Source: Bradyrhizobium cajani (GTDB lineage Bacteria; Pseudomonadota; Alphaproteobacteria; Rhizobiales; Xanthobacteraceae). From it: a DNA stretch of 33,027 bases. The notes below the pieces were generated by a model. The model was not told where the DNA came from. It searched no databases and was given only the letters and a program-made list of their open reading frames with translations. Numbering within the stretch: position 1 is the first letter of the stretch; the number at the start of each line of letters is the position of its first letter. The position numbers were made by a program, and so were the translations under genes. The stretch covers positions 1-33,027 of the forward strand of contig NZ_WQNE01000058.1 in the NCBI RefSeq assembly GCF_009759665.1, in the 5' to 3' direction. Below, piece after piece: positions 1 to 7,605 of the stretch.

Positions 1-39
1 ATGACGCTGATCCATTACCGACACCTCACTCCAAGGCAT
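1..39 (-). CDS. IS481-family transposase, N-terminal fragment (runs off left edge)
   Basis: Thirteen codons read leftwards from an ATG at 39 give MPWSEVSVMDQRH. This matches the opening typical of IS481-family (DDE integrase-like) transposases, where the MDQR segment precedes a helix-turn-helix. A good ribosome binding site, GGGAGG, lies six bases upstream of the ATG, which supports the start. The rest of the gene is outside the window, so it cannot be seen whether the transposase is intact. The identification rests on a short stretch recalled from the family and is therefore moderate. Confidence 0.6.
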   Translation of the reverse strand, partial: MPWSEVSVMDQRH

Positions 40-150
40 GGACGGCCTCCCGAATCGACCAATCCAGCCATGTTGATGTGTCAGCTATGTCTCCGAACAC
101 CCGTCAGTGATCTGTCCGGGCTAAACACTTGTCCCGGCCATCCACGCCTT
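1..150. mobile_element. Probable end of an IS481-type insertion sequence
   Basis: This is the region upstream of the transposase start. It carries two imperfect 16-base direct repeats, GTCAGCTATGTCTCCG at 80-95 and GTCAGTGATCTGTCCG at 103-118 (12 of 16 identical), consistent with subterminal transposase-binding repeats. The exact element end is not determined. The boundary near 120-150 is a guess, because no terminal inverted repeat or target duplication can be confirmed with only one end visible. Confidence 0.4.
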
Positions 151-195
151 GCATTGGTGTGCTAAGCAGAATCCTTTAACAGAGACGAAATTGCG

Positions 196-483
196 ATGTC
201 GTTAGCCTCAAACGCGATCGCTTTAATTTGGCCGTTGGGCATAATGAGTCTAGGCGTTGCCGACGCCTGGTTCATCCGGCAGATGCGCCGAAATCTGGCG
301 CCCGGATTGGCTCAATTCAAGGGCTATTCAGATCGGCGCCTTGAGGGGCGCCGCCCCGCCCTTTGGCGCGATCCGTCCGCCTACAGCGAGCGAGGCAGAA
401 GATACCGACGCTGGGCCGTCGTGGTCGAAGTCTTGTTTCTTCCTTGGTTCTTCGGCGGACTGTTGGTGTGGGCGCCAAGATGA
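196..483 (+). CDS. Small hypothetical membrane protein (95 aa)
   Basis: I do not recognise this protein. It has a hydrophobic N-terminal stretch (about residues 5-26), a basic arginine-rich middle (about 28-72) and a second hydrophobic segment near the C-terminus (about 73-91, with LFLPWFFGGLLVW). That suggests two membrane spans with a cytoplasmic basic loop. The ATG at 196 has only a weak purine-rich upstream sequence (AGAGACG), about nine bases away. The gene starts shortly after the IS481 end and converges with the next hypothetical gene, their ends being ten bases apart. It could be a genuine small gene or a fortunate open frame. No function is proposed. Confidence 0.45.
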   Translation: MSLASNAIALIWPLGIMSLGVADAWFIRQMRRNLAPGLAQFKGYSDRRLEGRRPALWRDPSAYSERGRRYRRWAVVVEVLFLPWFFGGLLVWAPR

Positions 484-493
484 AGTCCGAACG

Positions 494-868
494 CTAACGG
501 CCTGTAGTCGTCGCAGGTCTTTCTCCCCGGATACCACAACCGGTGCAGGTGGAGTCGAAATGTTGAAGTACGGCTGCGATAACCAAGAATAGCAGCGTGC
601 ACCCTACAAAGGCTGTCAGCCCTGCACGTGACTGATATCTCGCGATCATGGCTGCTTCGGGCTCGCCATATCCGAGCTCTTTGATCCAGACTTCGCGCGC
701 TCTTCGCTGAACGCCCCCCATGCCGTTCGAACGAACAAACATGTAAGTCGATCCCCTTCTCCAGACCGCCACCTGTCTTTTTGCCATTCCGATGCACAGA
801 TAAAACGACGCGAACGAAATGCCGATTACCGAAATTACGGTTATCGCGGCTATCAGATCACGAAACAT
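494..868 (-). CDS. Hypothetical membrane protein (124 aa)
   Basis: I do not recognise the family. From the ATG at 868 the protein begins MFRDLIAAITVISVIG and has a hydrophobic segment at about residues 4-28. A polar region with many arginines follows, then a second hydrophobic stretch near residues 81-103, and a short tail with a C-x-x-C-G pattern (STCTGCG). The start at 868 is preferred over an in-frame start at 910 because AAGGG lies about ten bases upstream of it and the extra 14 residues look non-conserved. Two spans flanking a soluble basic loop resemble the layout of the convergent neighbour, but I see no sequence similarity between the two. Confidence 0.45.
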   Translation of the reverse strand: MFRDLIAAITVISVIGISFASFYLCIGMAKRQVAVWRRGSTYMFVRSNGMGGVQRRAREVWIKELGYGEPEAAMIARYQSRAGLTAFVGCTLLFLVIAAVLQHFDSTCTGCGIRGERPATTTGR

Positions 869-1328
869 CTGAAGATTCCCTTCGCCGGAAGCACTCAGCA
901 CGACACCCACGACACCTTCGGTATCGTGTCATGGTAGCAACCTGATCGTGATCTGCAAACGTCAGCGATGGGCGCAAAGCCGACATTCGCGGGCATTTCG
1001 AGCCACGGCGAGAACATCGTCGCGAACGTCATCAGGTGGTAACGCCAACAACTCCCAAGCATTCATCACTGCGAACGATTCACGGCCTGGACGCTTCGCG
1101 CGAATACCTTCGCTCCAACCAGTGTCAACGACGTTGGCCGTGAAGAGATGCGATGGAAACGAAAATCCGTGTCGGAAAACGGGTGGTTGGAACATCGATC
1201 GTGCACTAGGTGAAAGGGACGATGTCACGCGGCAAGAGTTTGAACGGGACTCTGAGTTTACGACCGAAGGCCGCGGCGTACGTTTCACTTACGAACTGTG
1301 GGGGCATGCAATGGAGAAGGAATTACGA
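869..1328. other. Gene-poor region before the SnoaL-like gene
   Basis: I find no convincing gene here. Open frames exist on both strands, including an antisense one at 962-1288 and an upstream extension of the SnoaL-like gene, but neither has a recognisable product or ribosome binding site. Positions 971-988 match 17 of 18 bases of a segment at 2980-2997 (GGCGCAAAGC then GACATTC), which points to an eroded copy of the dispersed repeat described there. Confidence 0.5.
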
Positions 1329-1778
1329 ATGTCGAAGGAAGAGGACAATAAGGCCGTTGTAGGCCGTTGGTTCAAGGAGTTCTGGGGCAATCCCTGGAAC
1401 CCCGATATCGTCGAAGAACTCGCCGCGCCTGACATACTGTTGCAGTATTCGCTGCATGAGCCGCGCCGCGGTCGCAAGGACGTGAAGGAATTCATGATTG
1501 GATTCCGCGATGCATTTCCAGATCTCAACTTTTGGGGCTCTGCGGACTTGATCGCGGAAGGCGATTACGTCGTCGGTCGTTGGGAAGGCGGCGGCACACA
1601 CACCGGCTCTGCTTTCGATGACTTCATCGTCGGATCATTGCCGGCGGCTTCCGGTCGGAAAATGCGCTTCACCGGAATCACCGTGCTGCGCGTCGAGAAC
1701 GGCAAAATCGTGGAAGAGGTCGGCCTGGACGACGGCGCGACCGCGCTGCAGCAGCTCAACATCTTGCGCGCGGCCTGA
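1329..1778 (+). CDS. SnoaL-like / ester cyclase family protein (149 aa)
   Basis: This is a small NTF2-fold protein of the SnoaL-like polyketide cyclase group. These are alpha+beta cone-shaped proteins, often annotated as ester cyclases, whose substrates vary widely. Family features visible are the opening helix VVGRWFKEFWGNPWNPDIVEEL, a central GRKDVKEFMIGFRDAFPDLNF segment, VVGRWEGGGTHTG, and the C-terminal strand TVLRVENGKIVEEVGLDD. The ATG at 1329 is chosen because AGAAGGA lies about seven bases upstream and the length then fits the family. Earlier in-frame ATGs (1311, 948) would add non-conserved residues. An alpha/beta hydrolase follows on the same strand 138 bases later and may be co-transcribed. 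The substrate cannot be deduced. Confidence 0.8.
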   Translation: MSKEEDNKAVVGRWFKEFWGNPWNPDIVEELAAPDILLQYSLHEPRRGRKDVKEFMIGFRDAFPDLNFWGSADLIAEGDYVVGRWEGGGTHTGSAFDDFIVGSLPAASGRKMRFTGITVLRVENGKIVEEVGLDDGATALQQLNILRAA

Positions 1779-1916
1779 TCAATCGTGATGGCCCGTCTCC
1801 GACGAGGTTGGTAACAGCCATCCGGAAGCGAGCCGGACCGGTGTCATTCCCCGATTCGGTTCGCTGCCTGATGGGCCGCAGGCCGCGTTACCAGGAATCA
1901 AGGAGGACAAGCTTCA

Positions 1917-2891
1917 ATGAGTATGAGTCGCAAAGAACTAACGTTCGCCTCCGGCAATGCTACATGCGCTGCGTGGTTGTACCCCGCGGCGGCGGACAAA
2001 GGGGCGAGACCTATCATCATCATGGCCCACGGGTTGACCGGCACACGCCGAGACCGTCTTGGCGCGTTCGCCGAACGGTTTGCGGCCGCCGGTATCGCGG
2101 CGCTCGTCTTCGACCATCGAGGCTTTGGCGATAGCACGGGCGAGCCGGACCTATTCGAGCCATCTCTTCAGTTGGAAGACTGGCGCGCTGCCATCGCGTT
2201 TACTCGTTCTCTACCCGGTATCGATGCCGGACGCGTGGCGACGTTTGGTTCCTCGTTAGGCGGGGGCAACGCGCTCGCCGCGGCAGCAGAGGACACCCAG
2301 GTGGCCGCGGTTATCAGCCAGGTTCCATATCTCGACAGGGTCACCCAGACCTACACCAAACCTCAGCACGTCGTGGAGGAAATGAAGACTGCGGCAGCCG
2401 AAGGTCGCTATTTGGCTGCCGTTGGTCAGCCCCATGAGGCGGCATTCATCAGCGCGCCCGGAGCTGAGGTCGGTTGGCGTCGTGTTGTCGCAATCGGTGA
2501 GGAATCTCAGTGGCGAAACCGCGTCTCGACGTCTTGGCTGCTAGGTCCTCCATACAGTCCTATCCGACATGCCGCCTCGCTTCACTGTCCCTGGTTGGTT
2601 TGTGTCGCTGCGGACGATCAGGTTGCCAAGCCCGGGCCTGCAATTGAGGCCGCGCGCCAAGCGCCTAAAGGTGAGCTCCGCATCTATCCAGGCGTCGATC
2701 ATTTCGACATCTACGATGGACCGTCCCACGAGGCAGTGGTCGCGGATGAGATCGAATTTCTTCACCGCCATCTTCTAGGCCGAAGCCTCTGCGGAACAAC
2801 TAAAGCAGCTTCGGAACTGGCGCGGGTTTATCTACCGTTGGCCTCGGGTGAAAATCCAGCTGGCGAAGGTACGGCGAAAGCACGAAAGTAG
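1917..2891 (+). CDS. Alpha/beta hydrolase (324 aa)
   Basis: This is a serine hydrolase of the alpha/beta fold, dienelactone hydrolase-like or peptidase S9-like. Features include the HGLTG oxyanion-hole segment (about 39-43), the nucleophile elbow GSSLGG with Ser113, a probable acid residue Asp233 or Asp234 (AADDQ), and His262 in GVDHFD. AGGAGG at 1900-1906 is a strong ribosome binding site about ten bases before the ATG. No signal peptide is visible, so it is probably cytoplasmic. The conserved fold appears to end near residue 285 (EFLHRHLL). The last 35 or so residues are low-complexity and run towards a dispersed repeat, so they may be a recent C-terminal extension. The substrate is unknown. 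The adjacent SnoaL-like gene suggests a shared small-molecule role. Confidence 0.85.
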   Translation: MSMSRKELTFASGNATCAAWLYPAAADKGARPIIIMAHGLTGTRRDRLGAFAERFAAAGIAALVFDHRGFGDSTGEPDLFEPSLQLEDWRAAIAFTRSLPGIDAGRVATFGSSLGGGNALAAAAEDTQVAAVISQVPYLDRVTQTYTKPQHVVEEMKTAAAEGRYLAAVGQPHEAAFISAPGAEVGWRRVVAIGEESQWRNRVSTSWLLGPPYSPIRHAASLHCPWLVCVAADDQVAKPGPAIEAARQAPKGELRIYPGVDHFDIYDGPSHEAVVADEIEFLHRHLLGRSLCGTTKAASELARVYLPLASGENPAGEGTAKARK

Positions 2892-2934
2892 CGTCGGCGA
2901 ACGCATGTCCGCGAACCAGGCCTCTTCTCCATCG

Positions 2935-3100
2935 CTCTTGAGATGGGTCCACAGCAAGCCCCCGGGAATGGCCGTTTCCGGCGCAAAGCGGACATTCTGC
3001 GGACACGCCATTTCTGCTGTGGGTCCACAAGACGGCATTCCGCGACCGGGGGCGCATGTCCGCTATACTTTCGAGGCAGACATCCGAATTCATGCGTGCT
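2935..3100. repeat. Dispersed intergenic repeat with inverted AGCGGACAT/ATGTCCGCT arms
   Basis: The stretch carries the inverted pair AGCGGACAT (2987-2995) and ATGTCCGCT (3056-3064), separated by 60 bases. It also has a direct repeat TGGGTCCACA at 2944-2953 and 3020-3029. Repeats with AGCGGACAT-type cores are common between genes in Bradyrhizobium-type genomes and often give spurious small-protein annotations, as all six frames here are partly open. A partial second copy lies at 971-988. The outer boundaries are approximate. Confidence 0.55.
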
Positions 3101-3150
3101 GCTCCACGGAATGCTGCCTCTCGACAAGCGTGCGAGGAGGCCTGTGAACT

Positions 3151-4824
3151 CTAGAGCGTTGGCAAGCCGGGCGGCGGCTTGCGCATGTTGGAGGCCTGCT
3201 CATAGGCATAGGCCAGACGCAACAGCTTGTGCTCGCTCCAGGCACGGCCCGCGAAGGTGATGCCGAGCGGATAGTCCGGCGTATCCTTGCCGTCGACCCC
3301 GGAGGCGAAGCCGCAGGGCACCATGACGCTGGGATAGCCTGCCCTGGCGGCGATCGCGGCGCCTCCGCTGCCGGGGAACAGCACCGCATCGAGCTTGTGC
3401 TGGTTCATGTAGGCATCCATGCCGCGGGTCCTGGCGCTGAGCAGATCCATGGCAAGTGCCGCCTTGTACTCACGTTCGCGTAAATCGCCTCTGGTCATGT
3501 TGGCGGCGAGGAAGTTGTCCTGGCCAAAGCGTAGCGCCCTCTCCGCGTTCGCCGCGTTGAAGGCGACGATGTCGGCGATGCTCCTGATTGTCGTGTTGGT
3601 CGCCCAATCCCTGAGGTAAAGGTTGAGATCGCGCTTCAATTCGTAGAGGAAAACGATCCGCTGCGGGACGGGATTGCCCTTGCTGCCGCTCAGCGGATTG
3701 CGGTTGAGTACAGCCATGATCGTACCTGGTCCGCTCATCCAGCCGGCCGTCGGCATGCTGGCGCGCACGATGACGGCGCCGAGGTCTTCCAGCACCTTGA
3801 TCGCCTCCGCCATCACCTTCGCTGATCTCGGCGGCAGCCTGCCGTAGAAGGGATCGTTCAGCGGGTCGGCGGGGGCGCTCGGCACGCCGATGCGCGTGCC
3901 CTTCATTGCATCGTGCGTGAAGTCGGCGGTGTAGTCGGCTGGGCGCCGCTGGCGCTCCGTCGCCGCATCGCGCGGGTCCTTCGCCGCCAGCACGTTGAGG
4001 AGCAGCGCCGCATCGCGCACGGTGCGCGCCATCGGCCCTGCGGTGTCCAGACTGTGCGCGATCGGCACGATGCCGGCGCGGCTGATCAGTCCGACGGTCG
4101 GCTTGACGGTGACGAGGCCATTTTGGGTGGCAGGGTATAGCAGCGAGCCCGAGGTCTCGGTGCCGATCGACGCCGCGCACAGACCGGCCGCCACCGCGAC
4201 CGCCGAGCCCGCGCTCGATCCGCCCGGGGACACGACCGGGATGTCGTCATCGTCCACCAGCGTCGGCGCGTAGGGGTTCTTCACCTGGCCGCCCAGCGAC
4301 GAGTAGCCCGAGGGCATGTCGATCGCGAGCATGTTGGAAAACTCGGTCAGGTTCGCCTTGCCGAGGATCACTGCGCCGGCATTTCGCAGCAGCTTGACGA
4401 TCGTGGCGTCACGCCTGGCGCGTGCCCCCTCCAGCGCCAGCGAGCCCGCCGTCGTCGGCTGCTTGTCGCCGGTCGCAATGTTGTCCTTCAGCAGGATCGG
4501 GAGGCCCGCCAGCGGCCGCCTGGCCGATGGTTTTGTGCCGTCGAGCTTGCCCGCAATCGCGAGCGCATCGGGATTGAGTGTGCGCACCGAGTTGAGCGCC
4601 GGCCCGCCGCGATCGTAGGCCTCGATGCGCGCGAGGTAGGCCTTGGTCAGCGTCGTCGCATCGACCTGCCCATTGGCCAGGGCCTGAGCGATATCGCTCA
4701 TCGATGCATTGTCGAGTCTTGGGGTGATCGGCGCTTCGGCGCCAGGGGCCGCCGCGACGATGCCGGCATCGCGACGGGATGGCTTCTTCACGGCTGCCTC
4801 GCCTGACGGCGCGTCCCTAACCAT
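3151..4824 (-). CDS. Amidase, amidase-signature family (557 aa)
   Basis: This amidase-signature hydrolase cleaves a carboxamide to acid plus ammonia or amine. The catalytic Ser-cisSer-Lys triad is visible: Lys113 in LLKDNI, Ser203 in the glycine/serine-rich GGSSAGS motif, and Ser227 in GTETSGS. The 24-residue gap between the two serines is as in GatA and FAAH. The protein resembles the peptide amidase/GatA-like branch, but no gatB or gatC is nearby, so a role in tRNA amidation is unlikely. No clear signal peptide is seen. The first 30 or so residues are poorly conserved, so the true start may lie further in. It lies downstream of the peptide-type ABC importer on the same strand, but a 219-base gap with a hairpin separates them, so it may have its own promoter. 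Confidence 0.9.
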   Translation of the reverse strand: MVRDAPSGEAAVKKPSRRDAGIVAAAPGAEAPITPRLDNASMSDIAQALANGQVDATTLTKAYLARIEAYDRGGPALNSVRTLNPDALAIAGKLDGTKPSARRPLAGLPILLKDNIATGDKQPTTAGSLALEGARARRDATIVKLLRNAGAVILGKANLTEFSNMLAIDMPSGYSSLGGQVKNPYAPTLVDDDDIPVVSPGGSSAGSAVAVAAGLCAASIGTETSGSLLYPATQNGLVTVKPTVGLISRAGIVPIAHSLDTAGPMARTVRDAALLLNVLAAKDPRDAATERQRRPADYTADFTHDAMKGTRIGVPSAPADPLNDPFYGRLPPRSAKVMAEAIKVLEDLGAVIVRASMPTAGWMSGPGTIMAVLNRNPLSGSKGNPVPQRIVFLYELKRDLNLYLRDWATNTTIRSIADIVAFNAANAERALRFGQDNFLAANMTRGDLREREYKAALAMDLLSARTRGMDAYMNQHKLDAVLFPGSGGAAIAARAGYPSVMVPCGFASGVDGKDTPDYPLGITFAGRAWSEHKLLRLAYAYEQASNMRKPPPGLPTL

Positions 4825-5043
4825 GAGGCCGCGATGATGGCATCATGCCAGTGTTTTGCCCGACGGGTCAACGTCTCGGCGCATCGCGCGGACCATTCAA
4901 CTGCGCAACGCGCAAGCCATTGAAATGACTACCCCCGGCTACTGTGCATGGGGTTGTTTTTCAGATTTTTGTTTTGGGCCGCTGTCACCTCTCCCATAGG
5001 GAGAGATTGACATGAAGGCTATCTCGACCTGATCGAGCGCGCC
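4825..5043. other. Intergenic gap between binding-protein gene and amidase
   Basis: This gap lies between the end of the family 5 binding-protein gene and the start of the amidase. It contains the hairpin at 4989-5005 and a T-rich patch at about 4951-4976. It must hold any promoter specific to the amidase. I cannot identify confident -35/-10 boxes. Confidence 0.5.
4989..5005. terminator. CTCTCCC/GGGAGAG hairpin downstream of the ABC operon
   Basis: Perfect seven-base arms CTCTCCC and GGGAGAG flank the loop ATA. It lies just past the 3' end of the last importer gene and could act as a transcript end or 3' stabiliser. The same core recurs at 20709-20730 and 32996-33019, so it is probably a member of a dispersed REP-like family and not a dedicated terminator. 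No U-run follows on the minus strand. Confidence 0.5.
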
Positions 5044-6540
5044 CTACTCCCAATACCAGGTCGAGAAATCGTTCTCGAACTGCGGGACTTCCTTCCAGAC
5101 GCCCTTCAGCTTCTTGTTGGTGATGGTGATGAGCTGCGGCTGGTACAGGAAGCCCGCGACCGCGTCGGTCGCCAGCATGCGCTGGGCATCGCCGAGCAGC
5201 TTGGCGCGGCCGGCTTCGTCCGGCGTTGCGACGATCTGCTTGTAGAGCGCGTTGAACGCCTCGTTGTTGTAGCCGAGATAGTAGTCCGGCTCGGTGATCT
5301 TGACGAGGTCGAACGGCTCGACGTGGCTGACGATGGTGAGATCGTAATTATGCGGACCGTTGGCCGCGAACACCTGCGACAGCCATTGCGCCCATTCGAC
5401 GTTTTCGATTTTGGCGACGATCCCGACCTTGGCGAGCTGGGCTGCCAGAATCTCGCCGCCCTGCCGCGCATAGGACGGCGGCGGCAGCTTCAGCGACAAT
5501 TCCAGCGGCGTAGTGACGCCGGCCTCGGCGAGCAGCTTCTTGGCCTTCTCGGGATCGTAGGGGTTGATGCCCGTGGTGTCGACATAGCCGAGCGCGCCTG
5601 GCACATAGAAGCTGCCGATCGGCGTGCCGAAGCCGTCGACGGCGCCGTCGATCATCGCCTTGCGGTCGATCGCGGCGAGAATGGCGCGGCGGACGCGGAC
5701 GTCGTCAAGCGGCTTCTTCTTCTCGTTGATGCCGACGATGGTCTTGGCGCGGGAGCCGCCGACCATGACATTGAAGCGCGGATCGGCCTTGAACTGCGCC
5801 AGGGTGCGCTGTGCGGCGACGCGCGGGAACGCGTCGACGTCGCCCGAGAGCAGCGCAGCGGCCTGCGCGGCCGGATCGGAGATGAAGCGGATCGTCACCT
5901 TCGACAGCTTGATGGCCGAAGCGTTGCGGTAGCCGGCCCACTTGCTCAGCGTGATCGACGAGCCCTTGGCCCAGGCGCTGAGCTGATAAGGCCCGGTGCC
6001 GACCGGCTGCGTGACGTTGGTGGCAGCGCTCTTCGGCTCGACGATCGAGCCGCTCGCCTGCCCGAGCAGGAACGGCAAGTTCGGCTCGCCATATTTCAGG
6101 GTGATCACGACCGTGTCGGCGTCGGGCGCCTCGACCTTCTCGAAGGCCTGGTACAGGCTCTTGTCCTTGTTGGTGCTGGTCGGCGCCCCGTTGCGCTCGA
6201 ACGAGAACTTCACCGCGGCGGAATCGAACGGCTCGCCGTTGTGGAATTTGACGCCCTTGTGCAGCTTGAACGTATAGGTCTTCAGGTCGGGCGATGCGGT
6301 CCAGCTCTCGGCCAGCAGCGGCGAGACGGAGCCATCCTCGTTGATCTTGGTCAGGGTCTCGTAGATGTTGTAGAGCGTGACCTCGGCGATCGCGGCGGCC
6401 GCGGCGTTGGTCGGATCGAGCCCCGGCGGCTCCAGCGCCATCGCCATGACGACGCTGTCCTTCTTGCTCTGCGCCAGCACCGGCAGCGGCGCAGCGGCAA
6501 GCATGGCAGCAAATGCGACGATCGACAATTTCCTCAACAT
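5044..6540 (-). CDS. Peptide-type ABC transporter substrate-binding protein, family 5 (498 aa)
   Basis: This is a periplasmic binding protein of solute-binding family 5 (DppA/OppA-like), which captures the substrate and delivers it to the membrane permeases. An N-terminal signal peptide is clear: MLRK, a hydrophobic core, then VLA with cleavage expected after Ala23. Family landmarks are LDPTNAAAAA..YETLTK, SPLLAESWTASPDLKTYTFKLHKGVKFHNGEPF and the later DVRVRRAILAAIDRKAM. Ribosome binding site GGGGAG lies six bases before the ATG. The gene is last in the importer operon, 54 bases after the second ATPase gene, which is unusual because family 5 binding-protein genes often come first. Flanking amidases suggest an amide-containing or peptide-like ligand, but the sequence does not show which. 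Confidence 0.92.
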   Translation of the reverse strand: MLRKLSIVAFAAMLAAAPLPVLAQSKKDSVVMAMALEPPGLDPTNAAAAAIAEVTLYNIYETLTKINEDGSVSPLLAESWTASPDLKTYTFKLHKGVKFHNGEPFDSAAVKFSFERNGAPTSTNKDKSLYQAFEKVEAPDADTVVITLKYGEPNLPFLLGQASGSIVEPKSAATNVTQPVGTGPYQLSAWAKGSSITLSKWAGYRNASAIKLSKVTIRFISDPAAQAAALLSGDVDAFPRVAAQRTLAQFKADPRFNVMVGGSRAKTIVGINEKKKPLDDVRVRRAILAAIDRKAMIDGAVDGFGTPIGSFYVPGALGYVDTTGINPYDPEKAKKLLAEAGVTTPLELSLKLPPPSYARQGGEILAAQLAKVGIVAKIENVEWAQWLSQVFAANGPHNYDLTIVSHVEPFDLVKITEPDYYLGYNNEAFNALYKQIVATPDEAGRAKLLGDAQRMLATDAVAGFLYQPQLITITNKKLKGVWKEVPQFENDFSTWYWE

Positions 6541-6594
6541 GCGTAACTCCCCGGCCTGCTGACTTCCCAGCCTACGCCAATCCTGCTCTGGAGA

Positions 6595-7605
6595 CTAACC
6601 TTCCATGGCCGCCTGCGGCAACGCCATCACGGCTTCGGCCTTGTGGCAGGCGGCAAGGTGCCCCTCGCCCACCTTGCGTAACCCAGGCGCGACCTCGCGG
6701 CAATGCTGGTCGGCAAGGGCGCAGCGCGAGACATAGGGGCATCCGGTCGCAGCCGCCGATTGCGAGGCGATCGCCTGCGCCCCGCGCCGCCGCCGGCCGC
6801 CTCCGGCGCGCGCCCGCGGCACAGCGTCCAGCAGCGCCCGCGTATAGGGATGGGCGCAGCGCTCGAACAGATCCTCCGGCCGCCCCTGCTCGACAATGCG
6901 GCCGAGATACATCACCGCGACCTCGTCGCAGAGATAGTCGACGACGGCGAGGTCGTGGCTGATCAGGATGTAGCTCAGGCCGAACTGCTCCTGGAGGTCC
7001 TGCATCAGGTTCAGGACCTGCGCCTGCACGGAGACGTCCAGCGCGGAGACCGGCTCGTCGGCGACGATCAGCTTCGGCTGCGTGATCAGCGCGCGCGCGA
7101 TCGCGATGCGCTGGCGCTGGCCGCCGGAGAATTCGTGCGGATATTTGTCCATGTCGGCATCGCGCAAGCCGACCTGGCGCAGCGCCGCGGAGACGCGTTC
7201 GCGGAATGTGGTGCGATCGGCCCCTTCCAGCACGGTCAGCGGCTCGGCGACGATGCGCGCGATGGTCTGGCGCGGATCGAGCGAGCCGTAGGGATCCTGG
7301 AACACCATCTGGAAATCGCGGCGTGCACGGCGCAGCTCGTCCGCAGGGAGACGGTTGAGATCGCGCCCGAGCAGTGCGACCTGCCCGGAGGTCGGCCGCT
7401 CCAGCGCCATCACCACGCGCGCAAAGGTCGACTTGCCCGAACCGGACTCGCCGACAATGCCGAGGCTCTTGCCGGCATCGACCCGCACGCTCACGCCGTT
7501 GAGCGCGTGCACCTGGCCGGGCGGACGGAACAGGCTTTCGCGTGGCAGCGTGTAGCGCTGCACCAGATCCTTCACGTCGAGAAGCGGTTCGACTGCGGCG
7601 ATCAT
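6595..7605 (-). CDS. Peptide-type ABC transporter ATP-binding protein (DppF-like, 336 aa)
   Basis: Second ATPase subunit of the importer, on the cytoplasmic face. Visible motifs are Walker A GESGSGKS at 52-59, Q-loop Gln103, signature FSGGQRQR at 159-166, Walker B VADEP with Glu184, and the switch His217 in ISHD. A C-terminal oligopeptide-transporter domain begins near 245 (AHPYTRALL) and has four cysteines (289, 295, 302, 320), the pattern that in Dpp-type ATPases can hold an iron-sulfur cluster. The start at 7605 overlaps the TGA of the preceding ATPase gene (ATGA), and the open frame further upstream is antisense-like arginine-rich sequence. The linker around 266-278 is rich in Gly and Arg. 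Substrate is not deducible. Confidence 0.93.
   Translation of the reverse strand: MIAAVEPLLDVKDLVQRYTLPRESLFRPPGQVHALNGVSVRVDAGKSLGIVGESGSGKSTFARVVMALERPTSGQVALLGRDLNRLPADELRRARRDFQMVFQDPYGSLDPRQTIARIVAEPLTVLEGADRTTFRERVSAALRQVGLRDADMDKYPHEFSGGQRQRIAIARALITQPKLIVADEPVSALDVSVQAQVLNLMQDLQEQFGLSYILISHDLAVVDYLCDEVAVMYLGRIVEQGRPEDLFERCAHPYTRALLDAVPRARAGGGRRRRGAQAIASQSAAATGCPYVSRCALADQHCREVAPGLRKVGEGHLAACHKAEAVMALPQAAMEG

Noticed and set aside
1..165. Plus-strand open frame of 54 codons at the left edge
   Set aside because: It lies antisense to the transposase start and its own upstream repeats and has no family resemblance.
962..1288. Minus-strand open frame of 108 codons in the gene-poor region
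   Set aside because: No ribosome binding site or recognisable domain, and it overlaps the eroded repeat copy. It could be a gene remnant, but I cannot support it.
948..1328. N-terminal extension of the SnoaL-like protein from an ATG at 948
   Set aside because: The extra 127 residues do not resemble the family, include repeat-derived sequence, and the ATG at 1329 has a good ribosome binding site.
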